A stretch of DNA of 64,000 nucleotides from the NCBI RefSeq assembly GCF_013141775.1, contig NZ_WHOB01000062.1, positions 1-64,000 of the forward strand, read 5' to 3'. The notes under the pieces are model-generated. The model made no database searches. It saw only the letters and a program-made list of their open reading frames with translations, and had not been told where the DNA came from. The DNA is from Paenibacillus phytohabitans. GTDB taxonomy: Bacteria > Bacillota > Bacilli > Paenibacillales > Paenibacillaceae. Shown here in pieces: positions 62,269-64,000 of the stretch. The number at the start of each line of letters is the position of its first letter. The stretch's first letter is position 1. A program made the position numbers and the translations under genes.

Positions 62269-63174
62269 ATGGCCGCTTCGGCAGCAATTTCCCAAAAAAT
62301 CAAAGAATCCACCGGTGACCGGATTTTCCTCACTGTGGTCTATACGGTGCTCATCCTAGTGGTGATAGCCGTACTGTATCCGCTTATCTTCATTATCAGC
62401 AGCTCCATCAGCAGTCCGGCGGCTGTAACCTCAGGGCGGGTATGGCTCTGGCCCGTCGATATTTCCTTCAAGGCGTTTAAGGTGCTGTTCAGTACACATG
62501 AGATTGTTTCAGGTTATGCCAATTCAATATTTTATACGGCGGCCGGCACACTGATCAGCGTCACCCTGACGGTTATGATTGCTTATCCGTTGTCGCGCAA
62601 AGCGTTTTTTGGACGGAATGTGTTAATGATGGTAATAACGTTCACGATGATCTTCAGCGGCGGGCTGATCCCCACCTATATGGTGGTCCGGCAAATGCAC
62701 CTGATCGATACCCGCTGGGCGCTCCTGATTCCGAATGCCATCTGGGTGTGGCAGGTGATCATCGCCCGTTCCTTTTTCCAAGCCTCAATTCCCGAGGAAC
62801 TGCTCGAAGCCAGCGAGATCGACGGCTGCAGTGACATGCGGTTCATCCGCAGCGTAGTGCTTCCGTTATCCAAGCCGATCCTTGCGGTGCTGGTGCTGAT
62901 GTACGCCGTCGGTCAGTGGAACTCCTATTTCGACGCACTGATCTATCTGAAGACGGCGGATCTGTTCCCGCTTCAGCTGGTGCTGCGCAGTATCATTATC
63001 CAGAACAACAGCTCCGGAGCGATGGATGCGATGGCGATGGTAGAACGGCAGCAGATGGCGGAGCTTCTGAAATATGCACTGATTGTTGTAGCTACGCTGC
63101 CGGTGCTGGTGATTTATCCTTTTGTGCAGCGTTATTTTGTTCAAGGAATGCTGGTCGGGTCCGTTAAGGGTTGA
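62269..63174 (+). CDS. Oligosaccharide ABC transporter permease (LplC/YtcP-like)
   Basis: A 301-residue permease with VVIAVLYPLIFIISSSISSP near the N-terminus, the EAA loop LLEASEIDGCSDMRFIRSVVLPL near residues 181-203, and the end YFVQGMLVGSVKG. GAAAGGAG precedes ATG 62269, 15 bp after the previous stop. Same class as 11442-12347. It forms the channel with the upstream permease. Substrate unknown; GH27 and the membrane AraC gene nearby suggest galactosides or arabinosides. Confidence 0.86.
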   Translation: MAASAAISQKIKESTGDRIFLTVVYTVLILVVIAVLYPLIFIISSSISSPAAVTSGRVWLWPVDISFKAFKVLFSTHEIVSGYANSIFYTAAGTLISVTLTVMIAYPLSRKAFFGRNVLMMVITFTMIFSGGLIPTYMVVRQMHLIDTRWALLIPNAIWVWQVIIARSFFQASIPEELLEASEIDGCSDMRFIRSVVLPLSKPILAVLVLMYAVGQWNSYFDALIYLKTADLFPLQLVLRSIIIQNNSSGAMDAMAMVERQQMAELLKYALIVVATLPVLVIYPFVQRYFVQGMLVGSVKG

Positions 63175-63269
63175 GTCACGGCAGATACATCTGCAAAGGG
63201 GGTGAGTTCATCCGCCGGCAGCAAGAAATATCCACCCTGTTCAACTCAAAAAAAGGGAGTGATTGATTT

Positions 63270-64000
63270 TGAAGAAAAGCCTTATTAGTCTGTTAATGCT
63301 GGTAACGGTATTTACAGTTGTGATCAGCGGATGCTCGGGCAAAAATACAGACAGCCCTTCGGGCGCCCAGGCCACCAGCGGGAATGCAAGCGGAAATACA
63401 CCGGCTGCGGCAGCACCTGTTGAGGTCAGCGTCTTTGCCGTCCAGGAATCGGGCATTGATATTCCGACCAATAAATTCACCACCTTCCTTCAGGACAAAT
63501 TCAACATCAAGTTCGATTGGCAGATCAACCCGTCCGACGGGGCCAAAGAGAAACGCCAGATCTCGCTGGCCAGCGGCGACTATCCCGATGCGTACCTGCT
63601 CACCGCCTACATTGATGAATTCTCGCAGGGCGATGTGCTGAAATACGGCCAGCAGGGCGTTCTTGTGCCGCTGAATGATCTGATTGACAAGTATGCACCG
63701 AACATTAAGGCAGCAATGGAAAAAACGCCTGCGCTGAAGACGCTGAACACGGCGCCGGACGGCAATATTTACGGTCTGGGCGCTTACACGGAATGCTTCC
63801 ACTGCTCTTATCCGAATAAAATGTGGATCAACACCGAATGGCTCAAAAAGCTGAATCTGGAAGAACCGAAAACTACCGAAGAGTTCAAGCAGATGCTGGA
63901 AGCCTTCAAGACACAGGACCCGAACGGCAACGGCAAGGCCGATGAAGTGCCACTGAGCGGTTCCACTGAAGATTTCGGTGTACGGATTATTCCTTATCTG
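63270..64000 (+). CDS. Oligosaccharide ABC transporter binding lipoprotein (3' cut by window)
   Basis: The first 243 codons of a solute-binding protein of the long LplA/YtcQ type. TTG 63270 follows AAAAAGGGAGTGATT, and the next residues are LKKSLISLLMLVTVFTVVISGC with a lipobox Cys at position 22. A Ser/Ala/Gly/Asn linker follows, then VSVFAVQESGIDIPTNKF and the calcium-loop-like DPNGNGKADE near residue 226. It completes the importer; gene order here is permease, permease, binding protein, the reverse of the other loci. Confidence 0.85.

Overview
The window looks like chromosomal DNA of a plant-polysaccharide-degrading member of the Bacillota, most probably Paenibacillus. I infer this from gene content and style rather than a database match: four carbohydrate ABC importers, several large AraC/YesMN-type regulators, an S-layer (SLH) anchored glycosidase, strong GGAGG ribosome binding sites, many TTG/GTG starts and cre-like AAAGCGCT sites. 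No rRNA, tRNA, transposase, prophage or CRISPR was seen.

Region 1 (1-4669) is an alpha-arabinoside operon: the end of a GH51 arabinofuranosidase, an AraN-like binding protein, two permeases and a GH43 enzyme. Region 2 (5384-7244, minus strand) is an ECF sigma factor with an overlapping DUF4179-type anti-sigma gene. Region 3 (7387-17610) is a second arabinoside locus: an AraC regulator, a binding protein/permease/permease/GH127-like operon, and a convergent GH127/GH146-type gene. The two transcription units share an almost identical 25-bp upstream site, which suggests one regulon. Region 4 (18470-26620) holds a secreted unknown protein, a YhgE/Pip-like membrane protein, a HTH/TPR regulator, an aldo/keto reductase remnant, a hybrid histidine kinase and a small SGNH esterase.

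Region 5 (28445-42583) is a glycoside locus: YesM/YesN-type two-component pair, an AraC regulator, a convergent FAD oxidoreductase, then an operon of GH130, binding protein, two permeases, a second GH130, a second FAD oxidoreductase and a SGNH esterase. Region 6 (43758-45041) is an AT-rich nucleotidyltransferase gene inside what looks like a small mobile unit. Region 7 (45067-52925) carries a ROK regulator, an ABC exporter with a TetR regulator, a CBS protein, three MarR regulators and a DHA2-type efflux pump. Region 8 (53577-64000) has a very large GH27 SLH protein, a membrane-bound AraC regulator and an oligosaccharide importer cut by the window end.

The most striking non-coding feature is a set of unrelated intergenic repeat families (boxes TACAAC, GCGGACT/AGTCCGC, GGGGCA-TGCCCC, GCGAAAAACCGA and TGGAGAAA) that all use a spacing of 50-52 bp between boxes. 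Copies sit at about 4.8, 5.1, 14.7, 18.1, 27.0, 27.9, 42.8, 43.4, 53.1 and 60.3 kb. Fifty to fifty-two bp is about five helical turns, so this may be a common architecture rather than chance.
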